Below, one piece after another: positions 51,035-59,032 of a stretch of 64,000 nucleotides of DNA (positions are counted from its first letter, which is position 1; every line of letters begins with the position of its first letter). This stretch comes from Actinomycetospora endophytica. GTDB lineage: Bacteria > Actinomycetota > Actinomycetes > Mycobacteriales > Pseudonocardiaceae. Position numbers and translations under genes: made by a program. The DNA is taken from positions 434,001 to 498,000 of the forward strand of contig NZ_JAJNDB010000002.1 in the NCBI RefSeq assembly GCF_021026375.1. The letters run 5' to 3'. Under the pieces are notes generated by a model that saw nothing but the letters and a program-made list of their open reading frames with translations, ran no database searches and was not told the DNA's origin.

Positions 51035-52389
51035 TGCGCCGCGAGGGCGGGCCGCTCACGGTCCTCGCCCTCGCCCAGGCCGCGACCACCTACGAGTTCA
51101 CGGTCGCGTTCGTCGCCCTCCCGGCGATCGTCGCCGACCTGGGCGTCGTGCCGGCCCTCGTGCCGTGGGTGCCCGGCGCCTACGCGGTCGTGTTCGGCGG
51201 AGCGCTGCCGGCCGGCGGGCGCATCGTCGACCGGTACGGGACCCGGCGGGTTCTCCGCGTTGCACTGCTCGGTCTGACGGCGACGACGGCGGTGGTCGCG
51301 CTGGCGCCGTCGCCCGCCGTGCTGCTGGCCGGGCGCGCGGGCCAGGGACTCGCGGCCGCCGTGCTGCAGCCCGCGGTGCTCGGCGCGATGACGCGGGTGG
51401 CCGACGGCGCCGCTCGGGCCCGCGCCTGGAGCGTCTGGAGCGCGGTCGGGGCCGGTGGGCTCGCGCTGGGGGCCGCCGGGGGCGGGGTGCTCGTCGGGCT
51501 CGACTGGCGGGTCGCGATCGGCGTCGTCGTGCCGGTGTGTCTGGCGGCGGCGTGGTGCGGGCGCGTCCTTCCGCTGGACGACGGTGCTCCGCCGTCGGTC
51601 CCCGGGCCGGGCGCGCGCGTCCCGGTCCTCGCCGCCGCGATCACGACGACGGCCGGCGTGACGGTGGCCGCGACGATCACCCTCGGGGGTGCCCTGGGCT
51701 GGACCGCGCCGCCCACGCTGTCGGTGGCGGCGCTCGCGACGGCGGCCGCGGCGGGCGCCGTCGTCGTCGAACGCTCCTCGGATCCCCTGCTCGGTCCCGA
51801 CCTGCGCCGTCGCCGCGACGTCCGGCTCGGCGCCCTGCTCGCGGCCGCGTACATGGCCGGGCCGGGCGCGCTGTACTTCCTCCTCACAGCCCGTGTCAGC
51901 CGTGCGGCATCGCTGACGTCAGATGTCAGCGGTGCCGCATCGCTGACGTCCCCTGCGACGGTCGGGCTGCGTCTCGTGCCGCTGACCCTCGGCGTCGTGG
52001 TCGGGAGCGCCGTGGCCGGGCGGGTCGTCGTACGCGTCGGGGAGGCGCGGGGCGCCGCCGTCGGGTTCGGGGTGGCCGCGCTCGGGACGACCGGGACCGC
52101 GCTCGGGCCGTTCGTAGTGTCGTCGCTGGTCGCGGGGCTGGGCAGCGGGCTGGCGTTCGCCGCGGTGTTCGCCCTCGCGGGTCGCGACGTGCCTCCCGGG
52201 CGCCGGGGCGCGGCCGGCGGGGTGATCGCGGCGGCGCAGTACCTGGCGAGCGCGGTCGCGCTGGCGGCGTACGGGGTGCTCGCCGGGCCGGTCGGGTACC
52301 GATCGGTGCTGCTGCTCTCCGGGGCCGTCGCGCTGGCGGGTGGGGTGGCGGCGTGGGCGGCGGGGCGGGTCGGTGTGCTCCGGCGCTGA
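51034..52389 (+). CDS. MFS transporter, DHA2-like
   Basis: 451 aa with about 14 hydrophobic helices, beginning LTVLALAQAATTYEFTVAFV. YGTRRVLRVALLGLT is the loop 2-3 motif region, then AGQGLAAAVLQPAVLGAM. Residues about 288-306 (VSRAASLTSDVSGAASLTSP) come from a family-R palindromic insertion where homologues have an extracytoplasmic loop (LYFLL followed by GLRLVPLTLGVVVGS). If the inserted loop is tolerated the protein may still work. Substrate unknown. The stop is followed by an E-family palindrome. Confidence 0.85.
   Translation: MRREGGPLTVLALAQAATTYEFTVAFVALPAIVADLGVVPALVPWVPGAYAVVFGGALPAGGRIVDRYGTRRVLRVALLGLTATTAVVALAPSPAVLLAGRAGQGLAAAVLQPAVLGAMTRVADGAARARAWSVWSAVGAGGLALGAAGGGVLVGLDWRVAIGVVVPVCLAAAWCGRVLPLDDGAPPSVPGPGARVPVLAAAITTTAGVTVAATITLGGALGWTAPPTLSVAALATAAAAGAVVVERSSDPLLGPDLRRRRDVRLGALLAAAYMAGPGALYFLLTARVSRAASLTSDVSGAASLTSPATVGLRLVPLTLGVVVGSAVAGRVVVRVGEARGAAVGFGVAALGTTGTALGPFVVSSLVAGLGSGLAFAAVFALAGRDVPPGRRGAAGGVIAAAQYLASAVALAAYGVLAGPVGYRSVLLLSGAVALAGGVAAWAAGRVGVLRR
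51895..51947. repeat. Palindromic element family R, copy 3, in frame inside the MFS gene
   Basis: Two 23-nt hairpin units (51895-51917 and 51925-51947; GTCAGC ... GCTGAC) with a 7-nt spacer GTCAGAT, exact 30-bp period. Gives two near-identical peptide units VSRAASLTSD/VSGAASLTSP. Confidence 0.8.
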
Positions 52390-52447
52390 TCAGGGAGTCG
52401 TTGCGCGGCGGAACGGAGATCCGGACGACGCGTGGTGACTCCCTCGC
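52388..52447. repeat. Palindromic element family E, copy 1
   Basis: Starts GATCAGGGAGTCGTTG; arms AGGGAGTC (52392-52399) / GACTCCCT (52437-52444) with GGCGGAACGGAGATCCGGAC in the loop. The MFS TGA overlaps the first base pairs. Nearly the same sequence is found at 59741-59799. Confidence 0.75.
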
Positions 52448-52493
52448 GCGGGCCGCGGCCACGCCGACGGGGCGCCCGACCGTCGATGATCGT

Positions 52494-52499
52494 TACTTT
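52494..52499 (+). promoter_or_regulatory. -10 box TACTTT, leaderless GNAT gene
   Basis: TACTTT, 7 nt (CGTGGCC), ATG at 52507; sets this start over the in-frame GTG 75 nt upstream. Confidence 0.6.
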
Positions 52500-52506
52500 C
52501 GTGGCC

Positions 52507-52986
52507 ATGCTGACGATCCGCGACGCCACCGCCGAGGACGCCGCCGCCTGTGCCGCGATCTACGACCACTACGTGAGGGACACGGTGATCAGCTTCGAGA
52601 CGGTGGCGCCGGACGCCGACGAGATGGCCGCGCGGATCGACGCCTCGACCGCCTGGCTGACGGGCGAGGACGCCGGCCGCGTCGTCGGGTACGCGTACGC
52701 CGGGTCGTTTAACCCGCGCGAGGCCTACCGCTGGTCCTGCACCGTCAGCGTCTACCTGGAGCCCGCCCGTCGTCGGACGGGAGCGGGGCGGGCGCTGTAC
52801 GAGGCGTTGTTCGCCCGGCTGGTCGAGCTCGGCTACCGACGCGCGACCGCCGGCATCACGCTGCCGAACGAAGCCAGCGTCGGGCTGCACTCAACGCTGG
52901 GCTTCGAGCCGGTCGGCACGTTCGGCCGGATCGGCTGGAAGAACGACGCCTGGCACGACGTCGCGTGGATGCAGCGCGATCTGTGA
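52507..52986 (+). CDS. GNAT N-acetyltransferase, phosphinothricin-acetyltransferase-like
   Basis: 159 aa. LTIRDATAEDAAACAAIYDH, YVRDTVISFETVAPDADEMA, SVYLEPARRRTGAGRALYEA (the R/Q-x-x-G-x-G/A acetyl-CoA loop) and GFEPVGTFGRIGWKNDAWHD are typical of the Bar/PAT/YncA branch, which acetylates phosphinothricin, methionine sulfone or related amino acid analogues. Substrate not certain. The stop lies by a family-C palindrome. Confidence 0.88.
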   Translation: MLTIRDATAEDAAACAAIYDHYVRDTVISFETVAPDADEMAARIDASTAWLTGEDAGRVVGYAYAGSFNPREAYRWSCTVSVYLEPARRRTGAGRALYEALFARLVELGYRRATAGITLPNEASVGLHSTLGFEPVGTFGRIGWKNDAWHDVAWMQRDL

Positions 52987-52995
52987 GCTTCGCTC

Positions 52996-53039
52996 GTGTG
53001 CGTGCGTTTCCGTGTCCTGGCACGGAAACGCACGCACAT
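52996..53039. repeat. Palindromic element family C, copy 1
   Basis: Perfect 17-nt arms GTGCGTGCGTTTCCGTG (52998-53014) and its complement (53021-53037), loop TCCTGG, between the convergent GNAT and mrp genes. Same element at 57451-57490. Confidence 0.8.
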
Positions 53040-53044
53040 GCACG

Positions 53045-54181
53045 TCAGTGCGACGTCGGCGAGATGTTCAGCGACATCCCCGCCAGGCCCCGGGCGCGCA
53101 CGGTGAGCTTGTCGGACACGCTGCGCAGGGCCTCGCCCGCCGCGGACTGCGGCGAGGAGAGCACCAGCGGCATCCCGGCGTCGCCGCCCTCGCGCAGCCG
53201 GGTGTCGATCGGGATCTGGCCCAGCAGCGGGACCTCGGACCCGACCGACTTCGACAGCGAGTCGGCCACCTGCTGGCCGCCACCGGTGCCGAACAGGTCC
53301 ATGCGCGACCCGTCGGGCATGTCCATCCACGACATGTTCTCGACGACGCCGACCAGGCGCTGGCGGGTCTGGAGCGAGATCGCCCCCGCGCGCTCGGCGA
53401 CCTCCGCGGCCGCCTGCTGGGGCGTGGTCACCACGAGCAGTTCGGCGTTCGGGATGAGCTGCGCGACGGAGATCGCGATGTCGCCGGTGCCGGGCGGCAG
53501 GTCGAGGAGCAGGACGTCGAGGTCGCCCCAGAAGACGTCGGCCAGGAACTGCTGCAGCGCGCGGTGCAGCATCGGGCCGCGCCACACCACCGGGGTGTTG
53601 CCGGGGGTGAACATGCCGATCGAGATGACCTTCACCCCGTGCGCCTGGGGCGGCAGGATCATCTCGTCGACCTTGGTGGGCAGGTCGTCGGCGCCCAGCA
53701 TCCGCGGCACCGAGTGGCCGTAGATGTCCGCATCGACCACGCCGACCTTCAGGCCCTTGTCGGCCATCGCCGCGGCGAGGTTCACCGTCACCGACGACTT
53801 GCCGACGCCGCCCTTGCCCGAGGCCACGGCGTACACGCGGGTCATCGAGCCGGGCTGGGCGAAGGGGATGACCGGCTCGTCGGCGTCGCCCTTGACCTTG
53901 CGACGCAGCTCCTTGCGCTGCTCGTCGTTCATGACGTCGAGCTCGACCGAGACCGTCGACACCCCGGACACCCCGGAGACCGCGTCGGTGACGCGGGTGG
54001 TGATGGTGTCCTTCATCGGGCAGCCGGACACCGTCAGCCAGATCGCGACCTCGACCTTGCCGTGGTCGAGGACGCGCACGTCCTTGACCATGCCGAGCTC
54101 GGTGATCGGGCGATGGATCTCGGGATCCTCGACACCGGACAGCGCGGTGCGGATCGCCTCGACGGACGGGGAACCAGCCAT
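53045..54181 (-). CDS. mrp: Mrp/NBP35-type P-loop ATPase, iron-sulfur carrier
   Basis: 378 aa. N-terminal DUF59/MIP18 domain (1-95: GVEDPEIHRPITELGMVKDV, LTVSGCPMKDTI with one Cys). Walker A VASGKGGVGKSSVTVNLAAA (GKGGVGKS at 122-129), then VGVVDADIYGHSVPRMLG and VLLLDLPPGTGDIAISVAQL. The C-terminal segment normally holding a bridging CxxC (after VENMS) reads WMDMPDGSRMDLFGTGGG and has no Cys, so cluster binding must differ. Upstream of DUF1003 and MgtE-like genes on the same strand. Confidence 0.88.
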   Translation of the reverse strand: MAGSPSVEAIRTALSGVEDPEIHRPITELGMVKDVRVLDHGKVEVAIWLTVSGCPMKDTITTRVTDAVSGVSGVSTVSVELDVMNDEQRKELRRKVKGDADEPVIPFAQPGSMTRVYAVASGKGGVGKSSVTVNLAAAMADKGLKVGVVDADIYGHSVPRMLGADDLPTKVDEMILPPQAHGVKVISIGMFTPGNTPVVWRGPMLHRALQQFLADVFWGDLDVLLLDLPPGTGDIAISVAQLIPNAELLVVTTPQQAAAEVAERAGAISLQTRQRLVGVVENMSWMDMPDGSRMDLFGTGGGQQVADSLSKSVGSEVPLLGQIPIDTRLREGGDAGMPLVLSSPQSAAGEALRSVSDKLTVRARGLAGMSLNISPTSH

Positions 54182-54190
54182 GCCCCGATG

Positions 54191-54874
54191 CTACGTGGCG
54201 TCCTCCGCGCTCCCGGGGCCTGCGTGGTTGGTCCCACCCGAGCCCGCCCCGGAGTGCTCGAGCGCCCGGCCCAGCGCCCGCTCGACCGCCTTGTCCACGG
54301 CGCGCTCCACGGCCTTGTCGACGACCCGGTCCAGCGCCCGCTCGAGCGTCTTGTCCACCGACTTGTCGACCGCCCGGGTGAGCGTCTTCTGCATCTCCCG
54401 GTCGACCCCGCTGCGCTCCGCGCCCCGTTCGGAGAGCTCGCTGCGCAGGAAGTCGCGGGTCACGGTCTCGCCGACGGCGAGCCGGACAGCCGCGAGCTCC
54501 CGCGAGAGGTACTCGGTGTCGGCGATGGTCCGCTGCGCCCGCGCCCGGTCCTCCTCGAGCGAGACCCGGTCACGGTCGTCCTGACGGTTCTGCGCGAGCA
54601 GGATCAGCGGCGCGGCGTAGGCGGCCTGGGTGGAGAAGGCCAGGTTGAGCAGGATGAACGGGTACGGGTCCCACTGCCCGAGGATCCCGACGAGGTTCAG
54701 CGCGATCCAGACGATGACGAACACCGTCTGCCACAGCAGGTAGGTGCCCGTCCCGAGGAACCGCGCGAGGCGTTCGGAGAGCCGCCCGAACGCCTCGGTG
54801 TCGAGGTCGAACCGCAGCCGGCGCTGCGGCCCGGCGGGCGTGTCGAGCCGGTATCGGCTGGAGCGCTCAGGCAC
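54191..54874 (-). CDS. DUF1003 membrane protein with amphipathic tetrapeptide repeat tail
   Basis: 227 aa from GTG 54874, overlapping the MgtE-like stop by 8 nt. DUF1003 core: two membrane helices (LLWQTVFVIVWIALNLVGIL; FILLNLAFSTQAAYAAPLIL) and LAQNRQDDRDRVSLEEDRAR. The C-terminus contains about ten tandem four-residue units of the form x-V/L-D/E-K/R (VDKSVDKTLERALDRVVDKA and on), a highly charged helix, probably a coiled coil or lipid-binding amphipathic helix. Function of DUF1003 is unknown. Confidence 0.82.
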   Translation of the reverse strand: MPERSSRYRLDTPAGPQRRLRFDLDTEAFGRLSERLARFLGTGTYLLWQTVFVIVWIALNLVGILGQWDPYPFILLNLAFSTQAAYAAPLILLAQNRQDDRDRVSLEEDRARAQRTIADTEYLSRELAAVRLAVGETVTRDFLRSELSERGAERSGVDREMQKTLTRAVDKSVDKTLERALDRVVDKAVERAVDKAVERALGRALEHSGAGSGGTNHAGPGSAEDAT

Positions 54875-56267
54875 GGCGGCCTCCGCGTGATGGTCGGGTG
54901 GGGGAGGCGGACGGCGGTCGGGGACCGGACCGGGGCTTCGTGCCGGGGGGTGCGGCCGGCCGGGCGGCGGGCAGGGCCGACGGCGGGACCCGCAGGCCAC
55001 CCGTCGTCGTCGGGTCCGGGTCCTGGGTGCGCCAGTCCTCGGGCAGCAGGTGGTCGAGGACGTCGTCGACGGTCACCGCGCCCAGCAGGTGGTCGTTGTC
55101 GTCGATCACCGGGCCGCAGACCAGGTTGTAGGTCGCGAAGTAGCGGGTGACCTCGGTGAGCGACGCGTCCGGGTGCAGTCGGGTGAGCTCGGCGTCGAGC
55201 ACGCCTGCGACCAGGGCGAACGGTGCCTCGCGCAGCAGCCGCTGGGAGTGCACGCAGCCGAGGTAGCGCCCGGTGGGCGTGGCCGACGGCGGGCGGCAGA
55301 CGAACACCATCGAGGCCAGCGCCGGGGTGATGTCGGGGTTCATCACCCGCGCGAGCGCCTCGGCGACGGTGGAGTCGGGCGTGAGCACGATCGGCTCCGG
55401 CGTCATCATGCCGCCGGCGGTGTCGCCCGAGTACGTGAGGAGCCGGCGGACCGATTCGGAGTCCTCCGGCTCCATGAGGCCCAGCAGCTGCTCGGACTCC
55501 GGATCGGGCAGGTCGGCGAGCAGGTCCGCGGCGTCGTCGGGGTCCATGGCCTCGAGGACGTCGGCGGCGCGCTCGGAGGCCAGGTGGCGCAGCAGGTCGC
55601 GCTGGTCGACGGCGGGCAGCTCCTCGAGGACGTCGGCCAGGCGCTCGTCGCCGAGCCCGTCGGCCACGTCGTGACGCCGCCGCTGCGGCAGGTCGAGCAG
55701 GGCCTGCGCGACGTCGGCCGGGCGCATGTCCTCGAACGTCGCGAGCAGCTGCTCGGTGCCCTGGCCCTCCTCGGCGAGGGACAGCCCGCTCACCGCCGCC
55801 CAGGGCAGGACCTGCACCGGGCCGCGTCGTCCGAGCCGCCCCAGCCGCTCGGTGACCGCCAGGCGGGTGATGAGCCAGTCCCGGCTGCGGGTGTGCTCCA
55901 TGAGGACGTCGGCGACGGTGGCGTCGGTGTCGCGGTCGACGATCCGCACGACGGCGTCGAGCATCTCCCCGACGACGAGGACCTCGTTCGGCCGCTGCGC
56001 GAACGGTCGCAGGTTCACCTGTCCGGTGGACAGCGTCACGGCGCCCGCGTCGATGGCGGTGATCCGCAACATCGGGACGAAGATCCGTCGTCGGGAACCG
56101 ACCCCGACGACGAGGCCCAGGACGCGGGGCGGGCGGGGCCCGACCGATACGGCCGACACCGCGTCCCGGACCCGACCGATGTTCTCGCCGTCGGGACCCA
56201 GAACGGGCAGACCGACCATCCGGGCGACGAACACCCTGGTCATCGCTGTGCTGGCGGCTCGGGTCAC
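54867..56267 (-). CDS. MgtE N-terminal-like cytosolic protein (PRC-like barrel + MgtE_N + CBS)
   Basis: 466 aa, GTG start 6 nt behind a TAGCCT -10 box. N-terminal residues 10-110 (VFVARMVGLPVLGPDGENIG, RVRDAVSAV, IFVPMLRITAIDAG) look like a PRC-barrel pair; 170-290 is the MgtE superhelical domain (DMRPADVAQALLDLPQRRRH; AADVLEAMDPDDAADLLADL); 290-420 has two CBS motifs (GGMMTPEPIVLTPDSTVAEA; VVYF-type DDNDHLLGAVTVDDVLDHL). No MgtE channel helices, so it is not a magnesium channel itself. Pro-rich C-terminal tail. Mycobacterial counterpart lies at the same place. Confidence 0.85.
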   Translation of the reverse strand: MTRAASTAMTRVFVARMVGLPVLGPDGENIGRVRDAVSAVSVGPRPPRVLGLVVGVGSRRRIFVPMLRITAIDAGAVTLSTGQVNLRPFAQRPNEVLVVGEMLDAVVRIVDRDTDATVADVLMEHTRSRDWLITRLAVTERLGRLGRRGPVQVLPWAAVSGLSLAEEGQGTEQLLATFEDMRPADVAQALLDLPQRRRHDVADGLGDERLADVLEELPAVDQRDLLRHLASERAADVLEAMDPDDAADLLADLPDPESEQLLGLMEPEDSESVRRLLTYSGDTAGGMMTPEPIVLTPDSTVAEALARVMNPDITPALASMVFVCRPPSATPTGRYLGCVHSQRLLREAPFALVAGVLDAELTRLHPDASLTEVTRYFATYNLVCGPVIDDNDHLLGAVTVDDVLDHLLPEDWRTQDPDPTTTGGLRVPPSALPAARPAAPPGTKPRSGPRPPSASPTRPSRGGRRA

Positions 56268-56273
56268 GCGCTG

Positions 56274-56279
56274 AGGCTA
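56274..56279 (-). promoter_or_regulatory. -10 box TAGCCT (minus), MgtE-like gene
   Basis: TAGCCT, 6 nt, GTG at 56267. Leaderless pattern. Confidence 0.55.
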
Positions 56280-56473
56280 ACGGCGACCGTCGGGTTGTCG
56301 GTGGTGAGAGGGTGAGCGGCGGACGACGAGCGGGGGAGTACCCGGGGTTCGGTCCCGCCGGTTGAGAGCGTCTTCACCTGAATCGGGACAGCCGGGGGCC
56401 TCCGTGTCAACATCCCGATGAACACCCCATGCCCCGCGACGACGTCGTGGAGCCCTCGAGGAGGTCAGTGCGA

Positions 56474-57433
56474 GTGAGTGTCGAGAACCGTCCGCGCCGG
56501 TCGTGCCTCGCGGTGCCCGGCTCGAGCCAGAAGTTCATCGACAAGGCCCGGACGCTGCCCGCGGACCAGATCTTCCTGGATCTGGAGGACGCCTGCGCCC
56601 CGCTGGCCAAGCCCGGTGCGCGCAAGACCATCGTGTCGGCGCTGAACGAGGGCGGCTGGGAGGGCAAGACGCGCGTCGTCCGCGTGAACGACTGGACGAC
56701 CGAGTGGACCTACCGGGACGTCACCGAGGTCGTCGAGGGAGCGGGGGCGTCGCTGGACGCGATCATGCTGCCCAAGGTGCAGACCGCGGCCCAGGTCCAG
56801 GCCCTCGACTTCCTGCTCACGCAGATCGAGAAGACGATGGGCTACGAGGTCGGCCGGATCGGCATCGAGGCGCAGATCGAGAACGCGCTCGGCCTGACCA
56901 ACGTCAACGAGATCGCCGCCGCGTCGCCGCGCATGGAGACCATCGTCTTCGGCCCGGCCGACTTCATGGCCTCGATCAACATGAAGTCGCTCGTGGTCGG
57001 CGAGCAGCCCCCCGGCTACACCGAGGGCGACGCCTACCACTACATCCTCATGCAGATCCTCATGGCGGCGCGGGCCTACGACCTGCAGGCCATCGACGGC
57101 CCCTACCTGCAGATCCGCGACGTCGACGGTTTCAAGCGGGTGGCCGGCCGCGCCGCCGCGCTGGGCTACGACGGCAAGTGGGTGCTGCACCCGGGCCAGA
57201 TCGACGCCGCGAACGAGACGTTCTCGCCGGGCCAGGAGGACTACGACCACGCCGAGAACATCCTCGACGCCTACGAGTGGTTCACCTCGGAGGCCGGGGG
57301 CGCGAAGGGCTCGGCGATGCTCGGCGACGAGATGATCGACGAGGCGTCGCGCAAGATGGCGCTGGTCATCGCGGGCAAGGGTCGCGCGGCGGGCATGACC
57401 CGCGGCGAGCGCTGGACGCCGCCGGAGTCGTGA
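56474..57433 (+). CDS. HpcH/HpaI-family CoA ester lyase (CitE-like)
   Basis: 319 aa from GTG 56474; GTG 56468 is also possible, and GAGGAGGT (56458-56465) is 9 nt from the chosen one. TIM-barrel lyase of the CitE/malyl-CoA-lyase class: RRSCLAVPGSSQKFIDKART at the phosphate/CoA site, IFLDLEDACAPLAKPGARKT, the metal ligands Glu and Asp in IEAQIENALGL and FGPADFMASINMKS. VLHPGQIDAANETFSPGQED near the C-terminus. Cleaves or hydrolyses a short CoA thioester in acid catabolism. The next gene is an acyl-CoA dehydrogenase. Confidence 0.88.
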   Translation: MSVENRPRRSCLAVPGSSQKFIDKARTLPADQIFLDLEDACAPLAKPGARKTIVSALNEGGWEGKTRVVRVNDWTTEWTYRDVTEVVEGAGASLDAIMLPKVQTAAQVQALDFLLTQIEKTMGYEVGRIGIEAQIENALGLTNVNEIAAASPRMETIVFGPADFMASINMKSLVVGEQPPGYTEGDAYHYILMQILMAARAYDLQAIDGPYLQIRDVDGFKRVAGRAAALGYDGKWVLHPGQIDAANETFSPGQEDYDHAENILDAYEWFTSEAGGAKGSAMLGDEMIDEASRKMALVIAGKGRAAGMTRGERWTPPES

Positions 57434-57450
57434 GGGTTCGGCTTCGCCTC

Positions 57451-57490
57451 GTGCGTGCGTTTCCGTGTCCTGACGCGGAAACGCACGCAC
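57451..57490. repeat. Palindromic element family C, copy 2
   Basis: Arms 57451-57467 GTGCGTGCGTTTCCGTG and 57474-57490 (one mismatch), loop TCCTGA, lying between the CoA ester lyase and acyl-CoA dehydrogenase genes (co-directional). Matches copy 1 including flanks (TTCGCYTCG before, ATGCRCG after). Confidence 0.8.
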
Positions 57491-57542
57491 ATGCGCGTAG
57501 CGCAAACTGGTCGGTAATCACCCAGAACAGGGAGCACGTCGC

Positions 57543-58739
57543 ATGGCACGCCTCGCCCAGACCGCGGGACTCACCGATGTCCAGGAGGAGATTCTCTCCA
57601 CCGTCCGCGACTACGTGGACAAGGAGATCATCCCGACCGCCCAGGACCTCGAGCACGCGGACGAGTACCCGCAGGCGATCGTCGACGGGATGAAGGAGAT
57701 GGGCCTGTTCGGGCTCATGATCCCGGAGGAGTACGGCGGTCTGGGCGAGTCGCTGCTGACCTACGCGCTCGTCGTCGAGCAGATCGCGCGCGGGTGGATG
57801 AGCGTCTCCGGCGTCATCAACACCCACTTCATCGTCAGCTACATGCTCATCCACCACGGCACGGAGGAGCAGAAGCAGAAGTACCTCCCGCTGCTCGCCA
57901 CGGGTGAGATGACGGGGTCCTTCTCGATGTCCGAGCCGGAACTGGGCTCGGACGTCGCCGCGATCAAGACCCGCGCGAAGGCCGACGGCGACGACTACGT
58001 GGTCGACGGCGCGAAGATGTGGCTGACCAACGGCGGCTCGTCGAACCTCACCGCGGTGCTCGTCAAGACCGACGAGGGCGCCGAGAAGCCGTACCAGAAC
58101 CTGACGACGCTGCTGGTCGAGAAGCCGCGCGGGTTCGGCAAGGTCGCCGAGGGGCTCTCGGTCCCCGGCAAGATCGACAAGATGGGCTACAAGGGCGTCG
58201 ACACCACCGAGATGGTGTTCGACGGCTTCCGGATCCCGCAGGCCCAGGTGCTCGGCGGGCAGTCCGGCAAGGGCTTCGCGCAGATGATGGACGGCGTCGA
58301 GGTCGGGCGTGTGAACGTCGCCGCCCGCGCCTGCGGCATCGCGATCCGCGCGTTCGAGCTCGGCATCGAGTACGCGCAGCAGCGCTCCACCTTCGGCAAG
58401 CCGATCGCGCAGCACCAGGCGATCGCGTTCAAGCTCGCCGAGATGGCCACCAAGGTGGAGGCCGCGCACCTGATGATGGTCAACGCCGCGCGGCTCAAGG
58501 ACCGCGGCGAGCGCAACGACGTCGAGGCCGGGATGGCCAAGATGATCGCCTCGGAGTACTGCAAGGAGGTCACCGAGGAGTCGTTCCGCATCCACGGCGG
58601 CTACGGCTACTCCAAGGAGTACGAGATCGAGCGGCTCATGCGTGAGGCGCCGTTCCTGCTCATCGGTGAGGGCACCTCCGAGATCCAGAAGACGATCATC
58701 AGCCGCGGCCTGCTGAAGGACTACAAGCTGCGCAGCTGA
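57543..58739 (+). CDS. Acyl-CoA dehydrogenase
   Basis: 398 aa with ATG start. Acyl-CoA dehydrogenase signatures: GLMIPEEYGGLGESLLTYAL, SFSMSEPELGSDVAAIKTRA for FAD, YAQQRSTFGKPIAQHQAIAF, and FRIHGGYGYSKEYEIERLMR. The catalytic base position, in LIGEGTSEIQKTII, has Glu as in short- and medium-chain enzymes. FadE19-like in its surroundings (CitE-like lyase, MaoC dehydratase in the window), which suggests branched-chain acyl-CoA oxidation; exact substrate unproven. Confidence 0.92.
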   Translation: MARLAQTAGLTDVQEEILSTVRDYVDKEIIPTAQDLEHADEYPQAIVDGMKEMGLFGLMIPEEYGGLGESLLTYALVVEQIARGWMSVSGVINTHFIVSYMLIHHGTEEQKQKYLPLLATGEMTGSFSMSEPELGSDVAAIKTRAKADGDDYVVDGAKMWLTNGGSSNLTAVLVKTDEGAEKPYQNLTTLLVEKPRGFGKVAEGLSVPGKIDKMGYKGVDTTEMVFDGFRIPQAQVLGGQSGKGFAQMMDGVEVGRVNVAARACGIAIRAFELGIEYAQQRSTFGKPIAQHQAIAFKLAEMATKVEAAHLMMVNAARLKDRGERNDVEAGMAKMIASEYCKEVTEESFRIHGGYGYSKEYEIERLMREAPFLLIGEGTSEIQKTIISRGLLKDYKLRS

Positions 58740-58772
58740 GCCGCGCCGGTTCGTTCTGAGCCCCGGACCGCC

Positions 58773-58907
58773 GTTCTGAGCGAAGGGCACCGTCGGTCGA
58801 TCTATTCGATCGGAGGTGCCCTTCGCTCGTTCCGGGGCGCGGCCGTCGTTCCGGCGGTGGGCGCCCACCGCCGGCTCTATCGAGCGAAGGTGCCCTTCGC
58901 TCAGAAC
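58773..58907. repeat. Palindromic element family D, copy 2 (nested inverted repeats)
   Basis: Outer 19-nt perfect arms GTTCTGAGCGAAGGGCACC (58773-58791) and its complement (58889-58907). Inside are a 14-nt stem pair (58778-58791 / 58815-58828), a perfect 24-bp palindrome CCGGCGGTGGGC/GCCCACCGCCGG (58851-58874) and a hairpin GAGCGAAG/CTTCGCTC (58882-58902). It fills most of the gap between the acyl-CoA dehydrogenase and GSP17M-like genes. Confidence 0.8.
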
Positions 58908-59032
58908 GCCGGCCGGGCCGCCCGTGCCGCCGTTCGGCCGAGTGAGCGAGGGAACACACACCCCGCGTGGGCACTTTCGTCCGATGCGGTCCGTTGGAAG
59001 GATGCTCGGACCGATAGCACGCGGAGGACGTC

